Shown here: piece after piece, positions 31,167-40,071 of the stretch
How positions within the stretch are numbered: the first letter of the stretch is position 1
Layout of the letters: each line of letters starts with the position of its first letter
Assembly: GCA_964498525.1 (NCBI GenBank)
Contig: CAZCGU010000003.1
Span: 241,702 to 305,701, forward strand
From: DTU098 sp964498525
Lineage (GTDB): Bacteria > Bacillota > Desulfotomaculia > Desulfotomaculales > Pelotomaculaceae
Reading direction: 5' to 3'
DNA length: 64,000 bases
Notes under the pieces: generated by a model
What the model saw: only the letters and a program-made list of their open reading frames with translations
Told to the model about the DNA's origin: nothing
The model's database searches: none
Translations under genes and position numbers: made by a program

Positions 31167-33440
31167 GTGAATACAATTAATAGAAAGCTTATTGTTATTG
31201 CGCTGACTGTGGCATTTGTGTTTTTGGTATCCCTCGGTTCCGCTTGGGCGGCGGTTGGTGACTGTTGCCCGGATGGTTCCCAGGCTTCAAAATACCCGAT
31301 GCGGGTCTATGTTTACGACAAGGATACCAACAAGCCGGTGAAGAACGCGATGGTCACCATTACCGGTCCGTTTTATACTGTAACGAACTACACAGCCAAA
31401 AACGGGTGGACACCAAATTTCAGCAGGATTAATGTTGATGGCGACTATACCATCACCATTATGGCAGCCGGTTATTCCAGTGCTGCGGAAACCCACACAA
31501 TGTCGGGCGGGGATTATATTTGCGAGCCCATTATTTTTGAAATCGGCCTGGACCCGCCCTGTGAACACTCGCTCCAGGTCTGCGTGTACGATGATGAAAC
31601 TAATTTGCCTGTTTCCGGCGCCAGCGTGACCCTGACGGGACCAATACCGCAGGCCCAAAAAACGACCGCTTCCAACGGCTGCACGGGTATTTTTAACGGC
31701 AGCTTGCCAACCGGAGATTACACGGTTAACGTAACGGCCGCCGGTTATATTCCGGGCAGCGCCACGGCAACGGTAAGTCCGGACTTCTGCGGGTTGGTCC
31801 CGGTGCGGGTTGATTTGCAGCCCTGTAAGCCTTCCTTGCAGGTCTGCGTGTACAACAAGGATACCGGTGAACCTATTCCCGGCGCTAGCGTGACCCTGAC
31901 GGGACCCGGTTCATATTCGGCCCAAAAAACAACTGGTACGAATGGCTGCACGGCTAGCTTCAACGGCAAATTGAAGACTGGCGCCTATACAGCCCAGGTA
32001 ACGGCCAATGGCTTTTCTTCCAACAGCGCCACAGCAACAATCGGTCCGGACGACTGCGGGTTGGTTCCGGTGCGGGTTGAATTACAGCCCTGTAAGCCTT
32101 CCTTGCAGGTTTGCGTGTACAACGCTGCTACCGGCAACCCCATTTCCGGCGCCAGCGTGAAGCTGACGGGACCGGGTTCGTATTCGGCCCAAAAAACAAC
32201 TGGTACGAATGGCTGCACGGATAGCTTCAACGGCAATTTGCAGACCGGCGCCTATACGGCCCAGGCAACGGCCAATGGTTTTGCTTCCAACAGCGCCACA
32301 GCCACAATCGGTCCGAACGACTGCGGGCTAACCACGGTGCGGGTTGACTTGAGTCCCTGCGATCCATCCCTGCAGGTCTGCGTGTACGACGCTGATACCG
32401 GCAATCCTATTTCCGGCGCCAACGTGATCATAACTGGTCCCGATGCCTACTCGGCCGGAGGCACAACCGGCGCCAACGGCTGCACAGGTATCTACAGCAG
32501 CCTCAAGGCGGGCAAATACACGGTCAGCGCTGCTGCCGCAAATCACCTGCCGGGAAGCGCAACGGGAACGATCAGTCAGGACGAGTGCGGGCTGGTCAAG
32601 ATTGAAATTGAGCTGTTCCGTTGTGAACGTTCCGTGCAGGTCTGCGTACGCGACAAGGTCACTGGTGATGCAATCCCCGGCGCCTACGTTATGCTTGAGG
32701 GGCCGTACCCGTACACTGCCAGTGACAGTACTTCGGCCAACGGCTGCACGGGTGTTTTCAACGGCAACCTGAAGGCAGGCGACTACACTGCTTCAGCCAC
32801 GGCAACGAATTATAGTTGGAGCAGCGCTACCTTCAGTCTGGGTTATAATGACTGCGGCCAGAGGGATATAATTATAGAACTGGAAGAAAAACAATGCGAA
32901 GGCCGTTTTCTGCAGATCTATGTTTATTCCGGCTTAAACCCTCTTTCCGGGGCTTCGGTGAATGTAACCGGACCTGATTCATACAGCGCCACTGATACCA
33001 CCGACAGCAGCGGGAAAGTGGAATTTAACGGAACCCTGCCGGATGGAGATTATAACGTAAAAGTAAACAAGTCCGGTTACTTCCAGGGAACAGCCACGGT
33101 AACGATAACCCCGGATTACTGCGGGACACTGGTGATTCGCGTCAATTTAAACCCGTGCGATGTAAATTGCTACAGCAACTCTTTCCGGACCTATGTTTAC
33201 GATGAAGATACCGGCAGCCCCATCAAGTCAGCGGTAGTTACCATTACGGGACCCAGTTACCGCGTAGTGAGCTACACGGACAAAAAAGGTTGGACACCCC
33301 TAATTATAGGGGCCAAACTACCCGGCGCCTATACAGTTACCGCTGAAAAGGGTGGTTACAGTATCGGTAGTGTAACGGTACAATATGAGGAATACTGTGG
33401 TCAGCAAATTATCAGCAGTATCCCCCTGAAACAGAATTAA
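31167..33440 (+). CDS. Secreted protein with eight CnaB/carboxypeptidase-regulatory-like repeats
   Basis: About 757 residues. A signal peptide ('LIVIALTVAFVFLVSLGSAW') precedes eight beta-sandwich repeats of about 88 residues. The consensus of repeats 2-6 is 'SLQVCVYDxxTGxPISGA', 'VTLTGPxSYSAQKTTGxNGC', 'FNGxLxTGxYTAxVTAxGF' and 'CGLVxVRVxLxPC'. Four Cys per repeat recur at fixed places, so disulfide or metal links are possible. Repeats 1 and 8 differ alike (NGWTP or KGWTP in place of NGCT) and act as end caps. No LPXTG, SLH or dockerin is seen, so anchoring is unknown. The strong 'aaaggaggtg' overlaps the GTG at 31167; an in-frame ATT at 31176 has better spacing and may be the true start. 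Confidence 0.85.
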   Translation: MNTINRKLIVIALTVAFVFLVSLGSAWAAVGDCCPDGSQASKYPMRVYVYDKDTNKPVKNAMVTITGPFYTVTNYTAKNGWTPNFSRINVDGDYTITIMAAGYSSAAETHTMSGGDYICEPIIFEIGLDPPCEHSLQVCVYDDETNLPVSGASVTLTGPIPQAQKTTASNGCTGIFNGSLPTGDYTVNVTAAGYIPGSATATVSPDFCGLVPVRVDLQPCKPSLQVCVYNKDTGEPIPGASVTLTGPGSYSAQKTTGTNGCTASFNGKLKTGAYTAQVTANGFSSNSATATIGPDDCGLVPVRVELQPCKPSLQVCVYNAATGNPISGASVKLTGPGSYSAQKTTGTNGCTDSFNGNLQTGAYTAQATANGFASNSATATIGPNDCGLTTVRVDLSPCDPSLQVCVYDADTGNPISGANVIITGPDAYSAGGTTGANGCTGIYSSLKAGKYTVSAAAANHLPGSATGTISQDECGLVKIEIELFRCERSVQVCVRDKVTGDAIPGAYVMLEGPYPYTASDSTSANGCTGVFNGNLKAGDYTASATATNYSWSSATFSLGYNDCGQRDIIIELEEKQCEGRFLQIYVYSGLNPLSGASVNVTGPDSYSATDTTDSSGKVEFNGTLPDGDYNVKVNKSGYFQGTATVTITPDYCGTLVIRVNLNPCDVNCYSNSFRTYVYDEDTGSPIKSAVVTITGPSYRVVSYTDKKGWTPLIIGAKLPGAYTVTAEKGGYSIGSVTVQYEEYCGQQIISSIPLKQN

Positions 33441-33462
33441 GCAGCTTGTTGATGACTGTCTG

Positions 33463-33502
33463 GCCTTGAGAAAAGCAGTTTTCTCAAGGCTGCTTATTTT
33501 TT
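33463..33502 (+). terminator. Rho-independent terminator after the repeat protein
   Basis: A perfect 12-bp stem, 'gccttgagaaaa' with 'ttttctcaaggc' (33463-33474 and 33479-33490), loop 'gcag', then 'tgcttatttttt'. Confidence 0.9.
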
Positions 33503-33640
33503 AAGTGTTAATTTGCCGGGCTTATTTACGGACGCGGCAGGAAAATTTTTCAGCGATGTTGAATACAAGGGTTCAAAGTTGAATACTCAAATTTATAGCT
33601 GCAAAGTAAAAAGGAAGGAAATGTTTTGGCGGGGGAACAA

Positions 33641-33666
33641 GTTGGAATAAAATCCTCCGTTCCAAC
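33641..33666 (+). other. Hairpin just before the tilS start
   Basis: 'gttggaa' (33641-33647) pairs with 'ttccaac' (33660-33666). It ends 12 bases before the tilS ATG, next to the weak 'gggtga' site, so it could influence translation of tilS. Confidence 0.35.
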
Positions 33667-33678
33667 GGGTGAAAACAG

Positions 33679-35076
33679 ATGGAATTGCTCCTCCGGGTTA
33701 GTGACTTCATGAAACGGCACAGGATGGTGGAGCGGGGTGTCAAGGTTGTCGCGGCCGTATCCGGCGGACCGGATTCAGTGGTGATGCTGCATATTTTAAA
33801 CCTTTTAAAGGACGAATTGGGCCTATCCCTGCACGTGGCCCATTTAAACCACCGGTTCCGGGGCGCTGAATCAGATGAAGACGCCCGTTTTGTTGCCGGC
33901 CTGGCCGGGCGCTATGGTTTTCCCTGCACCGTAGAAGCGCTTGATGTTACGGCTTACCAAAAACGAAGAAACCTTTCTAAACAGGTAGCCGCACGGGAAG
34001 TGCGCTACCGGTTTTTACTTGATACGGCCGCCCTGGCGGGGGCGCGAAGGATCGCCCTGGCCCACCAGGCCGACGACCAGGCCGAAACCATTTTAATTAA
34101 TTTTTTACGGGGCGCCGGCGTCCCGGGCCTGAAAGGCATCGTTCCCGTCCGGGAAAACCTGTATATCAGGCCCCTGCTCACCGTCAGGCGTTTTGAGATT
34201 GAGCGCTACTGCAGGGAAAAGGACCTGTCTTTCCGCCGGGACTCGTCCAATTTAGATCTGATTTACCTCCGGAACCGGGTCCGCCGGGACCTGGCGCCCG
34301 TACTGGAAAGGGATTATAACCCGGCCCTGGTCCCGGCCCTGCTCAGACTCGGTGAGATTTGCAGGGAGGAAGACGCTTTTCTGGAAGAAGCGGCTTTAAA
34401 AGCCTACCGGGAGTCTCTTTTGGCGGAGAATACGGAAACAATTGCTTTCAGCCTGGGGCGCCTGGGGCGGCTCCCGGCGGCCCTCCGGCGCCGGGTGTTG
34501 CGCCGTGCCTGGCAGAGCCTGGCCCGAAGCCCCCGCAACCTTGCTTATTCCCATACGGAAACCATGATGGACCTGGCCGGGGCGGGCGCCGCCGGCGACC
34601 GGGCCGTTCTGCCCGGAAACATAACGGCCCGGCGCGCTTACGAAACTCTGGAAATAACCCTTGGGCCGGGCGGGCAGGAAATACCTTATTACATTTACCC
34701 CTTAAATATACCCGGGGCCACATTCATTCCGGAAATTGGACGCGCTATTTACGCGGTTGTCATGCCCCGGGAGGCGGCAGGCGATCCCCGGCGGCTGCCC
34801 CCGGAGGAGGCCCTGCTGGATTTGGCCCGGCTGCCGTCACGGATATTTGTGCGCAGAAGGCGGGAAGGGGACGTATTTCATCCCTTTGGCTATGCTTCCA
34901 GGACAAAATTAAAGGATTTTCTAATCAAACAGAAAATCCCGCGGGAAAAAAGGGACAAAATTCCCCTTGTCAGCACGCCCGGTGAAATTATCTGGGCCGG
35001 CGGGGTGAGGACGGGGGAAAGGTTCAAGATAAAAGATACTACCGGACAGGTGCTTCATTTGAAACTGGACCTCTGA
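33679..35076 (+). CDS. tilS: tRNA(Ile)-lysidine synthase
   Basis: 465 residues. The PP-loop ATP-binding motif 'VAAVSGGPDSVVMLHIL' is followed by 'LHVAHLNHRFRGAESDEDAR', 'LAHQADDQAETILINFLRGA' and the C-terminal TilS domains with 'VRRRREGDVFHPFGYAS' and 'KLKDFLIKQKIPREKRD'. TilS converts C34 of the AUA-reading tRNA-Ile to lysidine and is essential. It is followed by ftsH as in Bacillus, but the hpt gene usually between them is missing. Confidence 0.96.
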   Translation: MELLLRVSDFMKRHRMVERGVKVVAAVSGGPDSVVMLHILNLLKDELGLSLHVAHLNHRFRGAESDEDARFVAGLAGRYGFPCTVEALDVTAYQKRRNLSKQVAAREVRYRFLLDTAALAGARRIALAHQADDQAETILINFLRGAGVPGLKGIVPVRENLYIRPLLTVRRFEIERYCREKDLSFRRDSSNLDLIYLRNRVRRDLAPVLERDYNPALVPALLRLGEICREEDAFLEEAALKAYRESLLAENTETIAFSLGRLGRLPAALRRRVLRRAWQSLARSPRNLAYSHTETMMDLAGAGAAGDRAVLPGNITARRAYETLEITLGPGGQEIPYYIYPLNIPGATFIPEIGRAIYAVVMPREAAGDPRRLPPEEALLDLARLPSRIFVRRRREGDVFHPFGYASRTKLKDFLIKQKIPREKRDKIPLVSTPGEIIWAGGVRTGERFKIKDTTGQVLHLKLDL

Positions 35077-35198
35077 ACCGGGGGCGCCCTTAAGACCTGC
35101 TGTAAAAAGTTTTCCCGCTTGAATTTTACGGCCTAATCAAGATCATAATAGTTTAAAGCTGCTTAATTGCCTAATTCTATCGAAATTTTTATCTGTCA

Positions 35199-35227
35199 TT
35201 GAAACCAATCCTGGAATATGATAAAAT
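35199..35227 (+). promoter_or_regulatory. Sigma-A promoter of ftsH
   Basis: 'TTGAAA' (35199-35204), 17 bases, 'TAAAAT' (35222-35227). The start codon TTG is 45 bases further, after 'aaaggagtga'. Confidence 0.75.
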
Positions 35228-35271
35228 TTTCATTATGGGTTTTTAGTGTCATCAGGAAAGGAGTGACCTGT

Positions 35272-37101
35272 TTGAATAAGGTTTTAAAGAACCTCAGCAT
35301 CTACCTGCTAATTGTCCTGGCTATCATAGCCTTGATTAAATATACGACTCCCCATGAAACGGTCACCCAGCCGGTAACTTACAGCAAGTTTTTAGAGGAC
35401 CTGAATCAGGGTCAAATTACAAAGGTCGTCATCCAGTCGGAAAATATGACAAATATTATTTCCGGGGAAAAAACAGACGGTGTCCGTTTTGAAACGAAGG
35501 GCCCCGCCACCGATACGGCGCTTTACGCCCTGTTAAAGGAAAAAAAGGTGGATTGGAACAGCGAGCTGCCCCCGCAGCCCGGGTGGTGGACCAGCCTGCT
35601 GACAACCCTGTTGCCGATCCTGCTTTTTGTCATACTCTTCTTCTTCCTGATGCAGCAGACCCAGGGCGGGGGAAACAGGGTTATGTCCTTCGGTAAAAGC
35701 CGCGCCCGCCTGCACAGCGACGAAAAAAAGAAGATAACCTTTGCGGACGTGGCGGGGGCGGACGAGGTAAAGGAAGAACTTGAAGAGATTGTCGAGTTTT
35801 TGAAAAACCCGAAGAAGTTTCAGGAACTGGGCGCCAAAATTCCCAAGGGCGTGCTTCTATTCGGAGGGCCCGGCACAGGCAAGACCCTTTTGGCCCGGGC
35901 GGTGGCCGGTGAGGCCGGGGTTCCCTTCTTCAGTATCAGCGGCTCCGATTTTGTGGAAATGTTTGTGGGTGTGGGGGCTTCCCGGGTCCGGGATTTGTTT
36001 GAGCAGGCCAAAAAAAACTCGCCCTGCATTGTTTTTGTGGATGAAATCGACGCCGTGGGGCGGCAGCGGGGCGCCGGCCTGGGCGGCGGGCACGATGAGC
36101 GGGAGCAGACCTTAAACCAGCTTCTGGTTGAAATGGACGGCTTTGCACCCAACGAGGGCATTATTATCCTGGCGGCGACAAACCGTCCGGACATTCTGGA
36201 CCCTGCGCTGCTCAGGCCGGGTCGTTTTGACCGCCAGGTGGCGGTGGACGCTCCGGATGTGAACGGCCGCAAGGAAATCCTCAAAGTCCACGTGCGCGGC
36301 AAGCCCCTGGAAGAGGGGGTCAATCTGGAGGTATTGGCCCGGCGCACACCGGGCTTTACCGGCGCCGACCTGGCCAACCTGACCAACGAGGCGGCGCTTC
36401 TGGCTGCCCGTCAGAACCGGAAAAAAATTACCATGGCCGACCTGGAGAACTCCATCGAGCGCGTTATTGCCGGGCCGGAGAAGAAGTCCAAAGTTATCAG
36501 CGAGCAGGAAAAATGGCTGGTCTGCTACCACGAATCAGGGCACGCCGTGGTGGGGTACCTGCTGCCCAATACCGATCCTGTCCACAAGGTTTCAATTATA
36601 CCCAGGGGCAGGGCCGGCGGCTACACCCTCCTCCTTCCCAAGGAAGACCGTTACTACGCCACCAAGTCCCAGCTTTTGGACCAGGTCACCATGCTTTTAG
36701 GGGGACGCGTTGCCGAGGCGGTGGTGCTGAAGGAAATCAGCACCGGGGCGCAGAATGACCTGGAGCGCGCCACCGACATCGTGCGCAAAATGGTAATGGA
36801 GTTCGGCATGAGCGGCCTGGGGCCCATGACCTACGGGAAAAAGACGGATACGCCTTTCCTGGGCCGGGATCTGGCCAGGGACCGCAACTACAGTGAGGAA
36901 GTAGCCAACGCCATTGATATGGAAGTGCGGGATACCATCGACCGCTCCTACAATAAAGCCAGGAAACTCCTGGAAGAGCACCTGGAAACCCTGCATCTGG
37001 TGGCCAGGACACTCTTTCAAAAGGAAACTATCGAATCCAACGAATTTGCGGAGTTGATGAAAAAAGCCGGCGAAGAAGAGCGCAAGGATCGGCTGGATTA
37101 G
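35272..37101 (+). CDS. ftsH: ATP-dependent membrane zinc protease FtsH
   Basis: About 609 residues. Two membrane helices flank an external loop ('IYLLIVLAIIALI', 'LLTTLLPILLFVILFFFLM'). The AAA module has Walker A 'FGGPGTGKTLLARAVAGE', Walker B 'PCIVFVDEIDAVG', the SRH 'NRPDILDPALLRPGRFDR' and pore 'FVEMFVGVGASRVRDLF'. The protease has the zinc motif 'HESGH' and 'LLGGRVAEAVVLKEISTGAQ'. FtsH degrades misfolded membrane proteins and regulators and is needed for sporulation in Bacillus. TTG 35272 follows 'aaaggagtga' and lines up with the family's usual N-terminus. Confidence 0.97.
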   Translation: MNKVLKNLSIYLLIVLAIIALIKYTTPHETVTQPVTYSKFLEDLNQGQITKVVIQSENMTNIISGEKTDGVRFETKGPATDTALYALLKEKKVDWNSELPPQPGWWTSLLTTLLPILLFVILFFFLMQQTQGGGNRVMSFGKSRARLHSDEKKKITFADVAGADEVKEELEEIVEFLKNPKKFQELGAKIPKGVLLFGGPGTGKTLLARAVAGEAGVPFFSISGSDFVEMFVGVGASRVRDLFEQAKKNSPCIVFVDEIDAVGRQRGAGLGGGHDEREQTLNQLLVEMDGFAPNEGIIILAATNRPDILDPALLRPGRFDRQVAVDAPDVNGRKEILKVHVRGKPLEEGVNLEVLARRTPGFTGADLANLTNEAALLAARQNRKKITMADLENSIERVIAGPEKKSKVISEQEKWLVCYHESGHAVVGYLLPNTDPVHKVSIIPRGRAGGYTLLLPKEDRYYATKSQLLDQVTMLLGGRVAEAVVLKEISTGAQNDLERATDIVRKMVMEFGMSGLGPMTYGKKTDTPFLGRDLARDRNYSEEVANAIDMEVRDTIDRSYNKARKLLEEHLETLHLVARTLFQKETIESNEFAELMKKAGEEERKDRLD

Positions 37102-37657
37102 AAGTACCCCGTGCCTGCGGTTGGACTCTGGCGCCCGGAATGCGCCATCGCGCGGCCAAAGACGTACCACGGACCTGCGGCTGGGCCCGGGCCTGGAAGT
37201 ATTGGGGGATCCTGCGACACCCGCGGTTAAGACCGGATGCGTACCCACCTGAACTTTTAATGCCCGCGGCGGATAAGGCTGCGGGTTATTCGATTAGTTG
37301 CGGAGATGTTCGATCAGTTGCTGATTATGCTATGCGGCCGGGGGTTGTTCGATTGACTGCGAATTATGATCTGCCGCCCGTCAGCTTTTACCCGGGGCCG
37401 TGGCGGCCTGGGTAAGTGTGGTGTGCGGCGCGGGCTTTTTATGAAGCTCTCCGGCCCGTCCCGCCGGTGTCCGGGGCGGCAGGAGCGTTCCATTGGCCCC
37501 CTGGGCGGGAATTAATCAGGTGTATTTGGTAAATACTAAGCCCTTGGGGAAATGCCCGGACTCCTGGAAGTATGGTCAAAGTGGTTGCGGGCCGGCAGGG
37601 ACGCGCGGGATCCGACAGCTCCGGCGCGATACTATTGATATTAACAGAGGAGGTATA
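37102..37657 (+). other. Intergenic region between ftsH and ndk
   Basis: 556 bases. Three degenerate copies of 'ttcgattagttgcgga' occur at about 37289, 37309 and 37348, two of them followed by 'attatg'. Downstream there is a small hairpin 'gtatttggtaaatac' near 37520. I see no gene and no riboswitch that I can name. Confidence 0.5.
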
Positions 37658-38116
37658 ATGGTAAAAATGGAGCGTACATATCTCATGGTTAAACCCGACG
37701 GCGTTCAGCGCGGCCTGGTCGGGGAAATTATCAGCCGCTTCGAAAAGAGGGGCTATAAACTTGTGGCTTTGAAAATGCTCAGGATCAGCCGGGAACTGGC
37801 GGAAAAGCACTACGGGGAGCATGCCGGCAAACCATTTTTTGAGCCCCTGGTTGATTTTATCACCTCCGGTCCGGTGGCGGCCATGGTCATCGAGGGTAAG
37901 GACGCCGTCAGCGCCGCCCGGGAGATGATGGGGGCCACCAATCCGCTTAAAGCCGCGCCCGGCACCATCAGGGGCGGCCTGGGTATCGATATCGGCCGCA
38001 ATGTCATCCACGGTTCCGACTCTTTGGAAAGCGCCCGGCGGGAAATCTCTATTTTCTTCCGGGAAGAAGAGCTGCTGGACTATAAATTGGACATCGAACA
38101 TTGGGTTTACGAATAA
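37658..38116 (+). CDS. ndk: Nucleoside diphosphate kinase
   Basis: 152 residues. 'ERTYLMVKPDGVQRGLVGEI' at the N-terminus, 'MVIEGKDAVSAAREMMGATN' and the active-site 'GRNVIHGSDSLESARREISI', whose His is phosphorylated, identify it. It transfers phosphate among NTPs. ATG 37658 follows 'gaggaggt'. It is 106 bases upstream of fhs. Confidence 0.97.
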   Translation: MVKMERTYLMVKPDGVQRGLVGEIISRFEKRGYKLVALKMLRISRELAEKHYGEHAGKPFFEPLVDFITSGPVAAMVIEGKDAVSAAREMMGATNPLKAAPGTIRGGLGIDIGRNVIHGSDSLESARREISIFFREEELLDYKLDIEHWVYE

Positions 38117-38222
38117 GGGACGGATCACCCTTCCTTCCCCCGTCCACCACTGGATGACCTCAGAAGATTATATTCGGATAAGAGGCGGTTCCTCCGCCCT
38201 GCCCGGGAAAGGATTTTAACGG

Positions 38223-39983
38223 ATGGTTTACGACCCCACCCAAATGAAGGATTATGAAATCGCGGAACTGGCCGAAAGGAACATGCCCGGGCCTGCGGAA
38301 TGGCGGGACAGGCTGGGCCTTAAAGGGGATGAGGTTATTCCCTGCGGCAGGATCTGCAAGCTGGATTTCCTTAAAATTATGGACCGGCTGAAGGACAGGC
38401 CTGACGGCAAGTACATCAACGTTACCGCAATTACACCCACCCCCCTGGGCGAGGGTAAAACCACCACCACCCTGGGCCTGGTGGAGGGGCTGGGCAAAAG
38501 GGGTTTCAACGCCGGGGCGGCAATCCGCCAGCCCTCCAGCGGTCCCACCATGAACATCAAGGGGACCGCCGCCGGCGGCGGCAACGCCCTGGCCATTCCC
38601 ATGACCGAGTTTTCCCTGGGCCTTACCGGGGACATCAACGACATTATGAACGCCCACAATCTGGCCATGGTGGCCCTAAACGCCCGGATGCAGCACGAGC
38701 GCAATTACGACGACGAACAGCTGGCCGCCCGGGGTTTGAAGCGGCTGAATATCGACCCCGCCGCCGTAGAAATGGGCTGGGTTATTGATTTCTGCGCCCA
38801 GGGCCTGCGTGAGATAATCATGGGGATTGGCGGGCGCATGGACGGTTATATGATGCGATCCAGGTTTGACATCGCGGTAAGCTCCGAGCTGATGGCCATT
38901 CTTGCCGTCGCCACGGATCTGGGGGATTTGCGGGACAGGATCGGAAAAATCATTGTCGCCCGTGATCGAAAGGGCAACCCCGTAACCACTTCGGATCTGG
39001 AGGTGGCCGGGGCCATGACGGCTTTTATGAGAAACGCCGTCAACCCCACCCTGCTGAGCACGGTGGAGTACCAGCCCGTCCTGGTGCACGCCGGGCCCTT
39101 CGCCAATATCGCCATCGGGCAGTCCTCCATCATTGCCGACCGTATTGCCCTGAAAATGTTTGACTACAACGTTACTGAAAGCGGTTTCGGGGCTGATATC
39201 GGGTTTGAAAAATTCTGGAACGTGAAGTGCCGTTTAAGCGGGCTGGCGCCCAATGTATCTGTTATTACCACCTCCGTGCGGGCCTTGAAAATGCACGGCG
39301 GCGGGCCCAGGGTGGCGGCCGGGAGGTCCCTGCCCGGGGAATATACCAGGGAAAACCTGGAGCTGGTGGAGAGGGGCGTCGCCAACCTGCGGCACCACAT
39401 TGCCATCGTCAGGAGGTCCGGGATTAACCCGGTGGTGTGTATCAACGCCTTCCCCACCGATACCCGGGCGGAAATAGCCGTGGTGCGCCGTTCCGCCGAA
39501 CAGGCCGGGGCCCGCTGCGCCCTTTCCGAGCACTGGCGGAAAGGCGGGGAAGGCGCCCTGGAGCTGGCGGACGCTGTTATCGACGCCTGCAGCGAGCAGG
39601 TTGACTTTGGTTTCCTCTATCCCCCGGAGCTGCCCCTGCGCCAGAGGGTCGAACTTATTGCCCGGGAAGTTTACGGGGCGGAAGGTGTATCCTGGACGCC
39701 GGAGGCCGCAGCCAGAGCCGCCCGCCTGGAGGCCGACCCGGCTATGGCCGGCTTTTCCACCATGATGGTGAAAACCCATCTGAGCTTAACCCACGATCCC
39801 ACCCTGAAAGGCGTGCCCCGGGGCTGGCTGCTGCCGGTGCGGGACGTTTTGGTTTACGCCGGGGCCGGTTTCCTCTGCCCGGTAACCGGCGCCATCAGCC
39901 TCATGCCCGGAACCGGGTCCGATCCGGCCTACCGGAGAATTGACGTGGATCCTGACAGCGGCAAAGTCACCGGCCTTTTTTAG
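38223..39983 (+). CDS. fhs: Formate-tetrahydrofolate ligase
   Basis: 586 residues, slightly longer than acetogen enzymes (about 557). The P-loop-like 'VTAITPTPLGEGKTTTTLGL', 'RQPSSGPTMNIKGTAAGGGN', 'THIVESGFGADIG'-type segment ('VTESGFGADIGFEKF'), 'VRALKMHGGGP', 'CINAFPTDT' and the C-terminal 'PVTGAISLMPGTGSDPAYRR' are family motifs. The enzyme links formate to tetrahydrofolate with ATP, or runs backwards to make ATP. The N-terminal 25 residues and the 'HERNYDDEQLAARGLKRLNI' insert belong to the divergent branch of the family. With folP, folB and folK downstream it forms a C1/folate neighbourhood. The ribosome binding site is weak. Confidence 0.95.
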   Translation: MVYDPTQMKDYEIAELAERNMPGPAEWRDRLGLKGDEVIPCGRICKLDFLKIMDRLKDRPDGKYINVTAITPTPLGEGKTTTTLGLVEGLGKRGFNAGAAIRQPSSGPTMNIKGTAAGGGNALAIPMTEFSLGLTGDINDIMNAHNLAMVALNARMQHERNYDDEQLAARGLKRLNIDPAAVEMGWVIDFCAQGLREIIMGIGGRMDGYMMRSRFDIAVSSELMAILAVATDLGDLRDRIGKIIVARDRKGNPVTTSDLEVAGAMTAFMRNAVNPTLLSTVEYQPVLVHAGPFANIAIGQSSIIADRIALKMFDYNVTESGFGADIGFEKFWNVKCRLSGLAPNVSVITTSVRALKMHGGGPRVAAGRSLPGEYTRENLELVERGVANLRHHIAIVRRSGINPVVCINAFPTDTRAEIAVVRRSAEQAGARCALSEHWRKGGEGALELADAVIDACSEQVDFGFLYPPELPLRQRVELIAREVYGAEGVSWTPEAAARAARLEADPAMAGFSTMMVKTHLSLTHDPTLKGVPRGWLLPVRDVLVYAGAGFLCPVTGAISLMPGTGSDPAYRRIDVDPDSGKVTGLF

Positions 39984-40071
39984 GGGTGCTGATTGTTAAC
40001 GCCAACTATGAGCGGGCCTGTACAGCGAGGTAAAGTCATAAAGCTAAAACAATTTACGGAGCGGATATCCA

